From Batkoa obscura (taxonomy: Eukaryota > Entomophthoromycota > Entomophthoromycetes > Entomophthorales > Batkoaceae): a stretch of DNA of 64,000 nucleotides. The position numbers and the translations under genes were made by a program. This document shows, piece after piece, positions 23,680 to 35,151 of this stretch. The notes under the pieces were generated by a model, which was not told the DNA's origin, did not search any database, and saw only the letters and a program-made list of their open reading frames with translations. The DNA is taken from positions 1,364,001 through 1,428,000 of the forward strand of contig JASVEC010000009.1 in the NCBI GenBank assembly GCA_030770535.1, read 5' to 3'. Numbering within the stretch: position 1 is the stretch's first letter; the number at the start of each line of letters is the position of its first letter.

Positions 23680-24126
23680 TTTTGTTAAATCTGTACTTCA
23701 CTATTTTCAATACAAACATTAGGTTGTACATCTAGCTTTTGATCAAAAGTATTTCTATCATCTTCTTCAATGGATAAAATAATTATTTTGAATTTCTCTT
23801 TCTTATGTTCCCATTACAATCATATTATATAATATAAACGTAGTTATTATATGTTTATAGTTTCTTGAACCTATCTCAATAACGTCAGTAGATAATGTTA
23901 TTGATGCTATGGTTTCAAAAAGGTTTCATTAAATACTATCTTTTTGCACTCATTGATGATGATGATTGAGTTAGTTGTTAGACTGCCATGTATATGTACC
24001 GCTTCTGTTTTGGTGTATTTTGCTGGCCTATATAGCTCTTTAAAATATAGAAATAGGCTTAAAAGATTGTCAAAATTGTATATGCATTATATGATATTTA
24101 TTGTTATTTCATCCGGTAATTTGTAG
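23680..24126 (-). pseudogene. F-box-like gene relic, copy 2
   Basis: Reverse strand from 24,126 reads YKLPDEITINII (F-box start), then YNFDNLLSLFLYFKELYRPA, KYTKTEAVHIHGSL and IIIINECKKIVFNET before frame breaks. It matches the relics at 18.6, 27.1, 30.0, 32.5 and 33.5 kb. The LPxEI...DLL.L pattern is that of an F-box. It lies on the 3' side of crystallin copy C. Confidence 0.6.
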
Positions 24127-24364
24127 AACAAATATTTGTATGAAATATCTGTAGCTTTTTTGGTGCTCATTTTATATATTTTTTGTTGCCTATTCTTCAA
24201 TCAAAACAAATGATTTAAATCATTTTAAAATTTATACTTTTAGATAAAGTATCAATCCTTTTTTGAAAATATTTTGTTTTGTGCAACTAAAAAGAACTAT
24301 TAAACTTGATACTTTAGATTTATTTAATTTACACAGCTTATTTTTTTACAAATCAAAGCTGATC

Positions 24365-24740
24365 CTTAAAGTGGAACCTTGCTATTCATACTATCAGAGT
24401 TTTTGGTAGCAACATTATGATTATTTAAATCATTTTCTAAATAGTTTAATTTATTTTGATCAGAAAATATGGATTAGCCCATATTGAAGTCATAACATCA
24501 TTCAATTGGTCTATAACATTTCCATTAACGCTGCTTAGTATCAAACATTCTCCGCTGCAATCTCCATCAACATATACCTAATATGTATCCTATCCATATA
24601 TTGATCCATTCCATGAGGTTGTTCTGTCATTAAACTAACCAGATACATTGGAACATCATCCACGACCTCTACACCACCTGGCGCCATTTTGATCCGCATG
24701 CTCATAAAAGCAGACTGGTTTAACTGGTGATAATTAAAGC
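24365..24740 (-). pseudogene. Beta/gamma-crystallin-like secreted protein, copy C (heavily broken)
   Basis: Reverse-strand pieces FYEHADQNGARWCRGRG, FNDRTTSW and VYVDGDCSGECLIL ... QLNDVMTSIW align with both Greek-key motifs of copies A and E. Several in-frame stops interrupt them, including one at the conserved Trp before FND. A different frame across the same stretch is open for 71 codons by chance. The promoter side is occupied by a degenerate MITE (24,801). Confidence 0.7.
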
Positions 24741-24800
24741 CAAAAAGTAGAAACAAAACATAATATCTTGTTACTGCTATATTTATAAAAATATAATATA

Positions 24801-24898
24801 TATGGGGATTCCCGAATTGATTTCATTTTTTTATCCAATTTTTAAATATTTTATATCTTAAAAACCTTGCTTAAAATTCTATAAAAATAAATTCTTTA
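24801..24898. mobile_element. MITE copy 6 (degenerate), in promoter of crystallin copy C
   Basis: TATATGGGGATTCCC at the left, followed by TTTCATTTTTTTATCCAATT and TTAAATATTTTATA, tracks the family consensus with many changes. It begins at a TATATA directly upstream of gene C, the same position as copy 4 in gene A. Confidence 0.55.
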
Positions 24899-24944
24899 TT
24901 AAAAAGCAAAAGTACCCAACGTAGTTTTAAATTATTTTATTATA

Positions 24945-25048
24945 ATATTGTGGTCTTTTTTGGCTTCATCATTTTTTACATTTTTTAAGCGCTATTTGAG
25001 CGGAAAAATTGTTAGTAAAATTGTTAAACAAAAAAATACATCCCCATA
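24945..25048. mobile_element. MITE copy 7
   Basis: TTTTTTGGCTTCATCATTTT, centre GCGCTATTTGAGCGGAAAA, right end AAAAAATACATCCCCATATA. The left terminus is decayed. Confidence 0.88.
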
Positions 25049-25407
25049 TATATTGTGAGTTAGCATAATTTTTACTAAATTTAACAAAAATTGCTATGCT
25101 GGCAAGCGCTTTAATAATGTAACTTACATATTGATATTAATCAAAGTTGTAATATGTAAATAAATATATACTTTTATAAAGCTTCATTGAGAAATATTTA
25201 TTACTAGCTGTTTTATAGCCAATATTGAAAATATGCTATCAAATAAATAAATAATTCTAATATTATAATTGCATTATTAATATATTGCTAAATTAATAAA
25301 TAGCTGCATGGGAGGGAGTAGTTAGCCCCAAAACTATAATGAACTATCTTTATATAATGTAAATAGTATAATAATAGTTTTTATTTATTATTATAACTAT
25401 TTGCTTT

Positions 25408-25889
25408 TGTGAAAGTTGATACTCAGTGGTTGGAGTTAAAAGCTACTCTTGCTTAATTAACTTGCCTTGAGTCGAAGGGTCTTAGTTTATGTAACTAAGA
25501 TAGACTTAAATTAATATGAATAATACGTAATAAGTTACGAACTATGTAAAACAAATAGAATAGACAATACTACTGTAAAATCTATGTAAGATACTGTCAG
25601 AAAGACTTAGTGGCTTTATTAATATTACGTTATCAGGGAGTAATTCAATTAAAAAAGCCTCGAGTTAGTATGTTGAAGAATCTCTTTTATACTCCAACTG
25701 AGTAGCTATATATAAGGAACATTATAACAGTTATTCCTTATTATAGTTGCCAAGTACGGACATTAAAACGTGGACAATAAGTCCTTCATGATCAGGTGGT
25801 AGCAATTCTCACAGCAAATCTATATAAGGAACTCTGAATTGATTATCATATTATAATCAATCCTAGAGCTAATGAACCGATATTTCACA
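25408..25889 (-). mobile_element. LTR copy 1 (retrotransposon long terminal repeat)
   Basis: 482-bp element with ends TGTGAAA...TTTCACA. It is nearly the same as the copies at 26,565-27,044 and 60,194-60,675 but lies in reverse orientation. It starts on its own strand with TGTGAAATATCGGTTCATTA. TG...CA ends, length and dispersed copies fit a long terminal repeat; the superfamily cannot be told. High similarity between copies suggests modest age. No recognisable retrotransposon coding region lies next to it. Confidence 0.8.
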
Positions 25890-26564
25890 CTACCTATTTA
25901 GTGGTCATATTTTACATTTATATTAATAAATAGATTAAATTATTCTTTAATTTCATTTTTAGTGGATGTATATAGTTATAATTTAATACCAAACTTTTGA
26001 ATTCCTTAAAGTATAATATATAGCATAACACATTGGTTTAAATATGAGTTAAATTAAGTTATAGGAATTCAACTCTTTTTATTAGTTTTTCTACTGTACT
26101 ATGTTAAATGCCTCATATAATAAAGCTCTCAAATCAGTTAAATGATAAAGTAGTTATATTAAAAGCCAAATTTTCAAAAAATAGCAAAATTCAAATAGAA
26201 ACACTCTTTAGTAAATTATATAAACCAAGAAAGGACATTTTCTTAATTTTTATAAAGTCCCATAAAACTTCTCAAAGCGTATAATACATGGGGATATTTT
26301 TGCGGGTCTTCTAACTATTCAATCAATTAATGTTGAGTTAATGTTAACTGTATATGACATATCTACTCTTAACTCTGAATAAAGAATAGCTAGAGATATT
26401 AATACTTGAATGCACTGAGCTTTAACATAATACCTCCTATTGTAACTTCTAGAGTCTTGTAATTAATTATTTTAAATTGTTATGAACTTTTTGAGAAGCT
26501 AATAAACCAAAGATCACAAGTGTAAATAATACCTCTAAAACCCATAGGACTTTAAATTATACTC
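25890..26564. other. 675-bp stretch between two opposed LTR copies
   Basis: AT-rich DNA with no recognisable gene. A GGGGATATTTTTGC near 26,290 may be a MITE-end remnant. It is not recognisable as retrotransposon internal sequence. Confidence 0.4.
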
Positions 26565-27044
26565 TGTGAAATATCGGTTCATTAGCTCTAGGATTGATTA
26601 TAATATGATAATCAATTCAGAGTTCCTTATATAGATTTGCTGTGAGAATTGCTACCACCTGATCATGAAGGACTTATTGTCCACGTTTTAATGTCCATAC
26701 TTGGGAACTATAATAAGGAATAGCTGCTATAATGCTCCTTATATATAACCACCCAGTTGGAGTATAAAAGAGATTCTTCAACATACTAACTCGAGGCTTT
26801 TTAACTGAATTACTCTCTGATATCGTACCATTAATAAAGTCACTAAATCTTTTTGACAGTATCTTACATAGATTTTACAATAGTATCTTCTATTATATTT
26901 ATTGTACATAATTCGTAGCTTATACGTATTATTTTTATTAGTTTAAGTCTATCTTAGTTACATAAACTAAGACCCTTCGACTCAAGGCAAGTTAATTAAG
27001 CAAGAGTAGCTTTTAACTCCAACCACTGAGTATCAACTTTCACA
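26565..27044 (+). mobile_element. LTR copy 2
   Basis: 480 bp, TGTGAAATATCGGTTCATTA at the start and CAACTTTCACA at the end. Plus orientation, facing away from copy 1. The GTAG after its 3' end matches the GTAG before the 5' end of copy 1 on that copy's own strand; this may be a trace of one insertion rearranged by inversion. Confidence 0.8.
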
Positions 27045-27059
27045 GTAGCATAGGCTTCT

Positions 27060-27620
27060 TTGTTATTTTAAAACTATGAACATTTCTATGCTACATAATG
27101 AGTTCCTATAAAAAGATGGCAAAAAAATAGCTAATATAAAACGCAGATACTGTGATTAGATCAGTTCCTTTTAATTCCGAATTATATACATTTATGGTTC
27201 CATATAGCATTTGCATATTTATATCCATCTTAATTTTAATACATATATTAATTTGATATTCAGCCTTTGAAATAAAGATTGTTTTATCAATTTTCACTAG
27301 TGGATAGATTATCATCCTTTTGTTTGTCTTTATTGCTTTTTGCTATTTTAAACATCTTATAATTTACTGTTAATCTGTGTTGTTTTTATGAATGCTTAAA
27401 TTGGTTTTGGTTACTTTAGTAGCTAGCTCTATTAATAAAATTATCTTACAATCCCTTTTTTTGAACACTGCTTTTTTGCATTTGTTGGTAATGATTGGAT
27501 CAACTACTGAGCTATCAAGTATATTTGTTACCACTTTGTTGGGGTATTCTACTATTCTATCCAGCTCTTTGAAACATCGAGTTAAGCCTAAAATGCAACT
27601 AAAGTGGAAGATGATCTAAC
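27060..27620 (-). pseudogene. F-box-like gene relic, copy 3
   Basis: Reverse-strand pieces LTRCFKELDRIVEYPNKVV, VVDPIITNKCKKAVFKKRD and LATKVTKTN align with the middle of the 23.7 and 33.5 kb relics. Further downstream FISKAEYQINICIKIKMDIN continues the match. Broken by stops and frame changes. It lies on the 3' side of crystallin copy D. Confidence 0.5.
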
Positions 27621-28309
27621 AATTTTTATTATTGTTTTGGCATGCGGCTTATAGATGAAACATCCAGATGATGGGTTACTATCCTGTTCTGTGCCCATTG
27701 TTGAATTTAATAAAACTCATATACTGTAAATTTTAATAAAAAAGCAAAAGCAAAACTTTTATGAGTTTATAGACTTGATATAGTATTAAATAAACTAACA
27801 GGTTTTAAAAAAAAACAATGATATTTATATTTATACATTGTAGTACATATTATAAGAGCACTGTGCGCTGAGTTTAGTTACTTTATTACTTTCGTTAGTA
27901 GCTTTGATCGTTCTTCCAAAATACTATACTAACAATAAGAAAACTCATTACATTGATAATAATAGTATTCAAATTCAAAGTAGTACCAATAAATGGGCTG
28001 TGTTAACACAGTGAATGTTATTGAATTGAAAATAGTTTATAAATTAATTATTACCTTTACTGCAGCTAATTAAATACCCTCTCCTCTTTATTCTTTTCAT
28101 TGTTAGTCTAAAGTAAATTACTCACTCCTTTCTTATGTATATGGAGTATCAAAAGTAGGATATCAATAAAACCTGCTCTAATAACATCAATAAAAAACCA
28201 TACACAGATGTTGACATTTTCTTAAGCCATACATTTTATTTAAAAAATCAAAAAAACCTATCAAAGTTGATATTTTTTAAACATTTATTTTAATTTACCC
28301 AGATTACTT

Positions 28310-28790
28310 TTTGATGTCAAAGCTGAATCTTCAAAGAGAAATTTTACCGTCATTGCCATTCGCTTTTACATTAGTGCTATTAGAATCATCATTTGCCATA
28401 GAAATACCACGATTAGTTGAATCAATCCCTACCTTTTTTTGATTTAGAAAGGATTGGTGTTTTTAAACGAATCTCTACTGAACTCATAATATCGTTGGCT
28501 TCGTCCCTAACATTCCCTTTTTAGCATCTATAACCCAGTAATCTCCAGTACAATTTTGATCAGCGTATCTTATAATTGTATATGTGTCTAAATTAGCCTT
28601 GTCCCATGGAGTCATTTTGTCATTATATTTACTGGGTATTAGGAAACATGTGGGGATGTATTTTTGTGTTTAAGAATTTTACTAACACTTCTTCTACCTT
28701 TTTGATCTACATGTCCATAAAAGCAAATATATTTGATAGTGACGGTAACCATAAGTAAAAATTAGAAGTAAAACATTACTTTTATTGAGA
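28310..28790 (-). pseudogene. Beta/gamma-crystallin-like secreted protein, copy D (interrupted by MITE fragment)
   Basis: Reverse strand reads VTVTIKYICFYGHVDQKGRR, then changes into MITE sequence (28,649-28,690). It resumes as NDKMTPWDK-type residues after a frame shift, with the second motif RYADQNCTGDYWVID and a NDIMSSVEI-type segment. The MITE piece replaces the WC...NVPxW part of the first Greek key. Frame breaks elsewhere confirm a pseudogene. The promoter block at 28,811-28,860 is intact. Confidence 0.7.
28649..28690. mobile_element. MITE copy 8 (one end only), inside crystallin copy D
   Basis: TGTGGGGATGTATTTTTGTG runs into TTTAAGAATTTTACTAACA and then stops matching the family. Only about 40 bp remain. 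Confidence 0.8.
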
Positions 28791-28810
28791 AGATGTTCAA
28801 AGAAATGTAG

Positions 28811-28860
28811 TATATATATACTTTTCCATTGAGTATGGTTTTAAAGAATAACAAATCAGC
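28811..28860 (-). promoter_or_regulatory. Conserved crystallin-family promoter block (copy D)
   Basis: Reverse strand: TTTGTTATTCTTTAAAACCA, then TACTCAATGGAAAAGTATAT. Same block and spacing as copies A, B and E. Confidence 0.6.
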
Positions 28861-28869
28861 AAAAAGAAT

Positions 28870-29990
28870 AAATATTTTGAAACTTACGATGCTCGACTAA
28901 ATATAGCAATGAACTTATAAACACATATTGTAATGGATAAAATTAATAGAAATTTCTAAAATAAATTGAGGTCCTCTATGTTAGAACGTTAGATGGTTTA
29001 TCAACTTGAAATCTATTATCACTATTAAGTTATGTTAAACGTAGAGCTGGACATTTCCGATTTATTTTTACTGAATTCAACTACGGTGACTTTTTCTATT
29101 ATTGCATTTGGCAAATACAGAATTAAAAATACCCAGTGCTATGCTTATATGGTTTAATAACAATAGGTTACGAAAAGAATTATAGAGCCATTACATCAAA
29201 CCTCATGAACTTTATAATGTAGATTATACTGGCAATGATGATTTCTAATTTTATTGCATTTTTGGAAGTTTTTCAATCTAAGCTTTATCATTAAATTTGA
29301 CAACTATGAAAAAATTCATGTTAAAATATACCACCAAAATAATATCAATATATCTTTTTAATATTGGTGTGATAAGAAAGCTTTTATATGCAGATAAAAT
29401 AACTTTAGACATGATATGACGCAAAACAAACTAGTTGAATGACTAGAAGACCTACAACAGAATTCTTATATCCTCATGTTTGAAGTAGTATTACAGGTTT
29501 TTCAAAAATCTAAATCCTATTTTATAAGTTTATATAATTTACGAAAATAAATGTGTTCCTATTTAAAATTTATCTCTCAGAAAATGTGGCGTTTAGTTTT
29601 ACCATTTTTATTCAATTACTTTAGTTGTATTGTATAAAGTGCTTAACACATTATAATAGTAAAAAATGTATTAAAAGTTAGACCATTGTACAACATATCT
29701 AAGACATATCTAAGTTATTGCTTTAATCAATAATTGTCATTGATAAACTCAAAAATTTGAGACTCAATAATAATCACATACATTCATAAAAGTGTAATTA
29801 AAGAATATTTTTATTTATTTATTTATAGATTTGTAAAGCAGGGTTATAGATGAGATTGTATATGCTGTCCTATTATCTACGATTGTAGATAGCTACATCC
29901 TGTACAATGACCACCCACACAAAGAAGGCAAAGGATTGGACATCATAAACCAAAAATACTGTGACAAGATCAAACTATATATAAATATGA
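28870..29990. other. Duplicated non-coding stretch (partner of ~31,540-32,250)
   Basis: Shares order and wording with 31,540-32,250, for example GAAGTAGTATTACAGGTTTT against GAAGTATTACAGGTTTTTAT, followed in both by TAATTTAC, AAAATTTAT and GGGAAAATGTG/CAGAAAATGTGG. Together with the flanking genes it suggests a ~2.5-kb tandem duplication. No intact coding frame. Confidence 0.45.
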
Positions 29991-29999
29991 ACTGTATAT

Positions 30000-30420
30000 A
30001 TTCATAATTTAAATAGTTTTAGTCTATAACTTTTACCCTAAACATACACATTAAGCCAATACTTGGTTTCGAAACAAGCAATTTCATCGTCTTTTGTTGG
30101 GGGATAGATTGGGTTTTTTTTGTTTCTCCTATGTTAGTCACATATAGCTGCTTTATATATATTGTCTTTGTTACTGATAAAACGACTTCAGATAGATTAG
30201 TAGATATCTCTACTAATAAAGAGCATCATCATCCTTTTTGTTAAACACTAATTTTTTAAAATATTGATTATTTTTGAATTAACTGTTATGTTGCTGTGTA
30301 CATTTATCACTTCATTATTCGGGCATTTTGCTATTCTGACTCTTTGAAACATCAAGAAAGGTTTAAATTACAATCAAATCTAGAGATACACTTAGCGATT
30401 TTGTGGCTAATCCAGCGAAT
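30000..30420 (-). pseudogene. F-box-like gene relic, copy 4
   Basis: Same position relative to crystallin copy E as the other relics have to A, C and D. Pieces resembling the shared CKK..F.K and FQRV..AK..NNEV segments are faint on the reverse strand, with many stops. Assignment rests mainly on position and nucleotide similarity to 27.4 and 23.9 kb. Confidence 0.4.
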
Positions 30421-30987
30421 TACTTATATAATTGAGACCTAAGTGATGGATTTATACCTTGTCCAACCCTCATCGTTAAATTTAGTAAAACTTATATATT
30501 GCAAATTAAATCGAAAGGGGAGAAAGAAAGGCTCTATAGTTTTTTAGCTTTTGTAACTTTCCCAAAACACTATTTTAACAGTAAACAGATACTTTTTTAG
30601 CGATAACAACTAAACTCAAATCAAAAATAGTAACATCAATAAAAGTCCTTCATTAACTAGGTAAACGCTATTCAATTAAAAACATTTAATAAATTAGTTA
30701 TTACCTTTAATGCTAACTGATTGAACATATCTTTTTCTATTTATCTTTTTCACTATGAGTACAAAGCAAACTATTCATTCCTTTACTACACGTATATAAC
30801 ACCAAAACAAAGTGTATGAATGAAGTTCTCTCGAATGATATTAATAAAAAAACTCTATATAGACATTACTGCTTTTCTTACTCATAAGTTTTATCTAAAT
30901 AATTAAAAACAATACTTCAAAATTGGTATTTTTAAGGCTTTATTTTAAATTTCCCAGCTTACTTTTTCACAAACCAAACCTTCAACT

Positions 30988-31419
30988 TTAAAGTAGAACC
31001 TTACTATTATTACCATTCGCTTTTATGTTAGTACTATTAGAAGTATCGGTTGTCATAGAAACATTATGATTAGCTGAATTGCTTTCCACATTTCCTACTT
31101 CAGCAAGTCTTGGCCTACCTTGAATAATCTTCAAAGAAGTCATTCTATCATTGAGTTCATTTGGAACATTTCCTTGGGATGTTGATATACGCATTTTATC
31201 CCCTTGGCAATCAGCATCAGCATATATTACCGATGTGTAGGCTTCTACATAAGCAAGACCCCATGAAGTCATTTCATCGTTAAACCAATCAGGTACATTG
31301 TAACAACCTTTATTAGATTGACACCACCTTTCACCTTGTTGGTCCGCGTCTACATAAAAACAAACAGATTTAATAGTAGCAATAGCTAAAAATAAAAAAT
31401 AAAAATAAAAATAAAGCAT
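30988..31419 (-). CDS. Beta/gamma-crystallin-like (I36-inhibitor-like) secreted protein, copy E, intact
   Basis: The only clearly intact member of the family here. The frame is open from 31,524, but 31,459-31,506 is the shared promoter block, so the real start is probably the ATG at 31,419 (MLYFYFYFLFLAIATIKS, a signal peptide) or at 31,446 (MNLFLTKKAM). Mature part: VCFYVDADQQGERWC ... NVPDWFNDEMTSW (Greek key 1) and IYADADCQGDKMRI ... NELNDRMTSLKI (Greek key 2), each with an ND-x-x-TS calcium-type motif. Two Cys pairs are likely. The Ser/Asn-rich tail keeps a NHNVS glycosylation site. Family knowledge: such domains are stable extracellular folds, found in lens crystallins, microbial calcium-binding proteins and metalloprotease inhibitors (I36). 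The role here is unknown; secretion is inferred. Confidence 0.8.
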   Translation of the reverse strand: MLYFYFYFLFLAIATIKSVCFYVDADQQGERWCQSNKGCYNVPDWFNDEMTSWGLAYVEAYTSVIYADADCQGDKMRISTSQGNVPNELNDRMTSLKIIQGRPRLAEVGNVESNSANHNVSMTTDTSNSTNIKANGNNSKVLL

Positions 31420-31458
31420 AGCTTTTTTTGTTAAAAACAAATTCATACAAATCCAACA

Positions 31459-31506
31459 TTTATATACTTTTTTTGAGTAGGGTTTTAAAGAATAATAAGC
31501 CATCAA
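31459..31506 (-). promoter_or_regulatory. Conserved crystallin-family promoter block (copy E)
   Basis: Reverse strand: TTGATGGCTTATTATTCTTT, AAAACCCTACT, AAAAAAAGTATATAAA. It lies ~40-90 bp before the two candidate start codons of the intact gene. Conservation in at least six copies, broken ones included, marks it as the family's core promoter or a shared duplicated 5' region. Confidence 0.65.
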
Positions 31507-32499
31507 GAGGAACAAATGATTCAATGAAGCTGTGATGCTTGATTAAATAGTAATAAGTCTATAATAGTACATTATTATAAATAAGCAAAGAGAGTTTTCT
31601 AAATTAAGTAGGGGGATTTTAAATAGATCACATTATACTCAACAAACATGAATTTTATTACTAATAAATTATAAAAAGAAGTATAAAACCACAACATTAA
31701 AGCTTATGGATATTAAATGCGTAAACCATACTTGTAATTATGATTTATAATTTTTTCTTCTGTGAGAAACTATTTATAATTTAAACTCAATCATTAAATT
31801 TAAAATTAGTTTATGAAATGTTCTACATTAAAATCTTATATGGTCAAAGCCTAATATGAATGTTTCTTTATTGTAAATAAATCAAAATCAAAATATATAT
31901 GAAGTTATAATGAACTTCGACTTCATATGATTTAAAGCTAGCTGATGGAATGATTATAAAATTTACAATAACATTCTAATATGATATTCGTTTAGAAGTA
32001 TTACAGGTTTTTATAAAAATTTGAAATTGATTTTTTTGGATGTATAATTTACTAAAAAGTGTTCCAGTTTAAAATTTATTATTGGGAAAATGTGATATTG
32101 AACTTCGCAACTTCTATTCAATTGCTTTAGCATAGCTCTTAATTTGAATAGCTTTTGTAGTTCAAATGATTTTATTTGGTCTGTTGAAAGCTTTTGATAT
32201 TGAAGATAGGTTTATATACGATTTAATTTTATTCATATAAAAACCATTAGTTTATAACGTATGTATTATTCCCGTTCTATAAATTCTAAAAATTATAACA
32301 GTTATTGATAAAAATAAAAGTGATCCATTGAATAGGAATTATAGTTTGGCTTATTATTTTTACTATTATAAACCGTTGCATTCTGGATACTAATTATGAT
32401 ATTTAGGATTTAAAGAAACAGATGCCATAAAACGTGTAATAATTTTAGATGGACCAGCTTACCTTAAATAATCCACACATTTGATTTCATAGGGTTTTT

Positions 32500-32870
32500 G
32501 TTGGATCTATACTATTTTTAGCTTCAATACGGACATTGGTTTGATATTCGATTTTGGAAGAAAGCTTTAGATAAAATTATTTCAAGGAATGAATGAATGA
32601 TTTTGCCATTTTTTTGTTATATTTCTTATTTTAAACGGTCCATATAACACAAGTGTAACTGGGTTAACCTTTTAATTCTTAAATCAACTTAATTAATATT
32701 GGCAGATAATACTATAGTTATACTGACTTGATGACTCATTACATTAAACAACATCTCTTTACTTTTATATATGATCTTTAAATTAATCTCTATGCTGCCA
32801 TATATGTCCAAAACTCCATTATTTACCTATGTGAATAATCTACATATCTCTTTAGAACGTTAAGGTAAGT
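32500..32870 (-). pseudogene. F-box-like gene relic, copy 5
   Basis: Reverse strand keeps short matches to copies 1-3 (for example PKSNIKPMSVLKLK against YQINICIKIK and the upstream SL...L...DIYGSI region). Heavily decayed. The crystallin gene expected on its 5' side is absent. Confidence 0.35.
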
Positions 32871-33519
32871 TTAAACAACTGTAAAAACTGTATGTACCTA
32901 TAATGATTTTTGTTACTTTAATTCATAAATAGTGATACTAACATTTTGATGTTGAATTTGTAACCTTCTCAACATTGATATCATTAATATAATGCTTTTA
33001 TAGTGGCGTATGCTAAAGAAATCATTTAGGGGTTTGTTTTAATCAAAAAAGAATAACAACGATAAAAAGAAAATATATTTAGTTAGACGATGTTGTAGTC
33101 CAAAATAATTTTTTCAGAGGGTATACTTTGATAGCGATAAAGTTAATATAGATATCCCAAAGATACTAAATAAAATATCATTAATATTGCCATTCAAGAT
33201 AATTATATCCATGTCATCATTTTAGTCTTTGTTGATATAACTACAAAGGTGATGATTTTTTTCAATACTGTATTGAAAAACAAATGGCAAAAAATAGTCA
33301 AGAGATTTGTTTAAATTTTAGTGCACAGTTTTGTTGTACTATTTATTGTTTCACACAAGGATAAAATAAATATTCATTTTCTATAAAAAAAAATCACATG
33401 AATTTTCAAACAACATATAAAAACTATAAGTACAAAAAAAATCAACATTTTGTAATTTATAACTTAAACTGAAAATAAATTCAATAGTGGGTGTTAAATA
33501 AGCTATAACCCATCACCCA

Positions 33520-34210
33520 AACGTTTAATGTACAGGTTACCAGATGAGATAGCAATAGACATTATAAAATATACATCCAGCTTTGATGACCTTTTGAACC
33601 TAGCTCAATACTCTAAAGACCCGTAAAGGCTAGTGAAATACACTAATAAGGAAGTAGTACATATCCTTAGTAGTATATCAGACAGTTCGCTTATTATCAA
33701 TAAATATAAGAGGACAAGTATTTGATAAAACAGACCATGAAATTATTTCATTGGTTGAGTCATTTACTAATGCTATTAAGACAACTTTAAATAGCTATAA
33801 AATAGATGCAACCACATTTGCACCAAACAGAATGATTAGAATGGGAAATACGAAATAAATAAATAAAAGATTAATCAAACATTCGTTGAGAAGAATTAAT
33901 CCAACCGTATTTTTGTCTAAATCCAAGTACTTACCCAATATTTGTATCGAAAATAAAAGTGGTTTAGATTTAGAAAAAACGATGTAGAAGCATATATCTG
34001 TAGAACGTTTAGCCAAAATTGATGAATACAGTCCTCGTATATGTAACTTATGCTGCGTACATTTTTACCATCCTTATTACCAAGATTATTTTATACCAAA
34101 TAGCTGTTCATGATGGAAAGAATGTCAAACCAGGTCTGTTTCCTATACAAAGATTTAATTCGTTATTTCTATTAAAAAAAACTGAATTTGCACTTGATTT
34201 ACCGTTTATT
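33520..34210 (+). pseudogene. F-box-like gene relic, copy 6 (best preserved, opposite strand)
   Basis: Reads MYRLPDEIAIDIIKYTSSF and DDLLNLAQYSKDP, an F-box-like start. After a stop come RLVKYTNKEVVHILSS, SLIINKYKR, TDHEIISLVESFTNAIKT, LPNICIENKSGLDLEKT and HISVERLAKI across several frames. At least four stops or shifts. It is the reference for copies 1-5. F-box proteins recruit substrates to SCF ubiquitin ligases; here the C-terminal part is unlike common LRR or WD domains. Confidence 0.6.
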
Positions 34211-34279
34211 TAATATAATCTATTTATAGTTAAATAATGAATTTCTGGATTTAAAAAGTACAATAGTGTCAAACTACAA

Positions 34280-34720
34280 GGTAACAATCTCAATATGTCA
34301 AATAAATTTATGCAAAGCATAACGTATAATCAATAATTTTTAGTAGTCAACGTTAAAATATTTTCTATAAAATTGATAAAGTCGAAAGCAACATTAGAGT
34401 AATTATACAATAAAGCTATGAAATTAAAAGCCACTGTTTTCATTTAAAAACCTTAGCTTTTAGAGCAAGCATCTACTAAATATTAAAGAAGGTGTATGAG
34501 ATCCTTGATCAATCAGCAAGGTAGGAATGGAGATGTTAAAAGCTACATTTTTATGAAAATTTAAAATTTTAAATGCGAACAAATTTATTTTAGTGATTAT
34601 ACAAAATTCCGAACATGATAATTCTTCCAACTTTTCATAAAATTCTATAATACTTCTCCAAAGATACAACATACAAGATATTCTTGCGAATTTTCTAATC
34701 GTTCATCCAACTTATGCTCA
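34280..34720 (-). pseudogene. Unidentified gene relic, copy 2
   Basis: Reverse strand carries an open piece FYEKLEELSCSEFCIITKIN and AFNFIALLYNYSNVAFDF. The arrangement resembles the relic at 21,840-22,340. Stops and frame changes throughout. Family not recognised. Confidence 0.3.
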
Positions 34721-35151
34721 ACCATGCTAATCTAGGCCTATATTATCTAAGTTTGATAACTTTGTTTTCAGTGCCAAATAAAAAAGAAACAGTAGTATTA
34801 GTACTTCGAGCGTATCGAACTTTAATATAGAATCTAATATATGTGATGTTTAAGCATTAGAATTTAGTAGGCTAAAAGTATTAACTAATGTTTAGACCAC
34901 TAATAAAAGTAAGAACATTACCATCAAGTATGAAGTATCATATAAGGTTCTTGAAGGTTGATACTATGGCTCTTTATTTGTTTTTATACCCTAAATCTTA
35001 CAGAATATAAAAATTGCTATTTAAAAAATGTTAAAATATAAAACACTTGAACTTAATCTAGAAAGTTTTATTGAGTTGCTCATAATAGTTATATTTATAG
35101 CTTTAGTACGCTATCAATTAAACACTATAGCTTTGTATAATACCTGTTTCT

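Noticed and set aside
24541-24756. 71-codon reverse-strand open frame as a real small gene
   Set aside because: It overlaps, in another frame, the Greek-key motifs of crystallin copy C; those motifs are the real homology and are broken.
25408-27044. A complete LTR retrotransposon between copies 1 and 2
   Set aside because: The LTRs face in opposite directions and the 675 bp between them has no recognisable element interior.
31419-31524. The longer N-terminus of crystallin copy E beginning at 31,524
   Set aside because: Those residues are encoded by the conserved promoter block found before all copies, including a TATA-like element; the signal peptide begins at a later Met.
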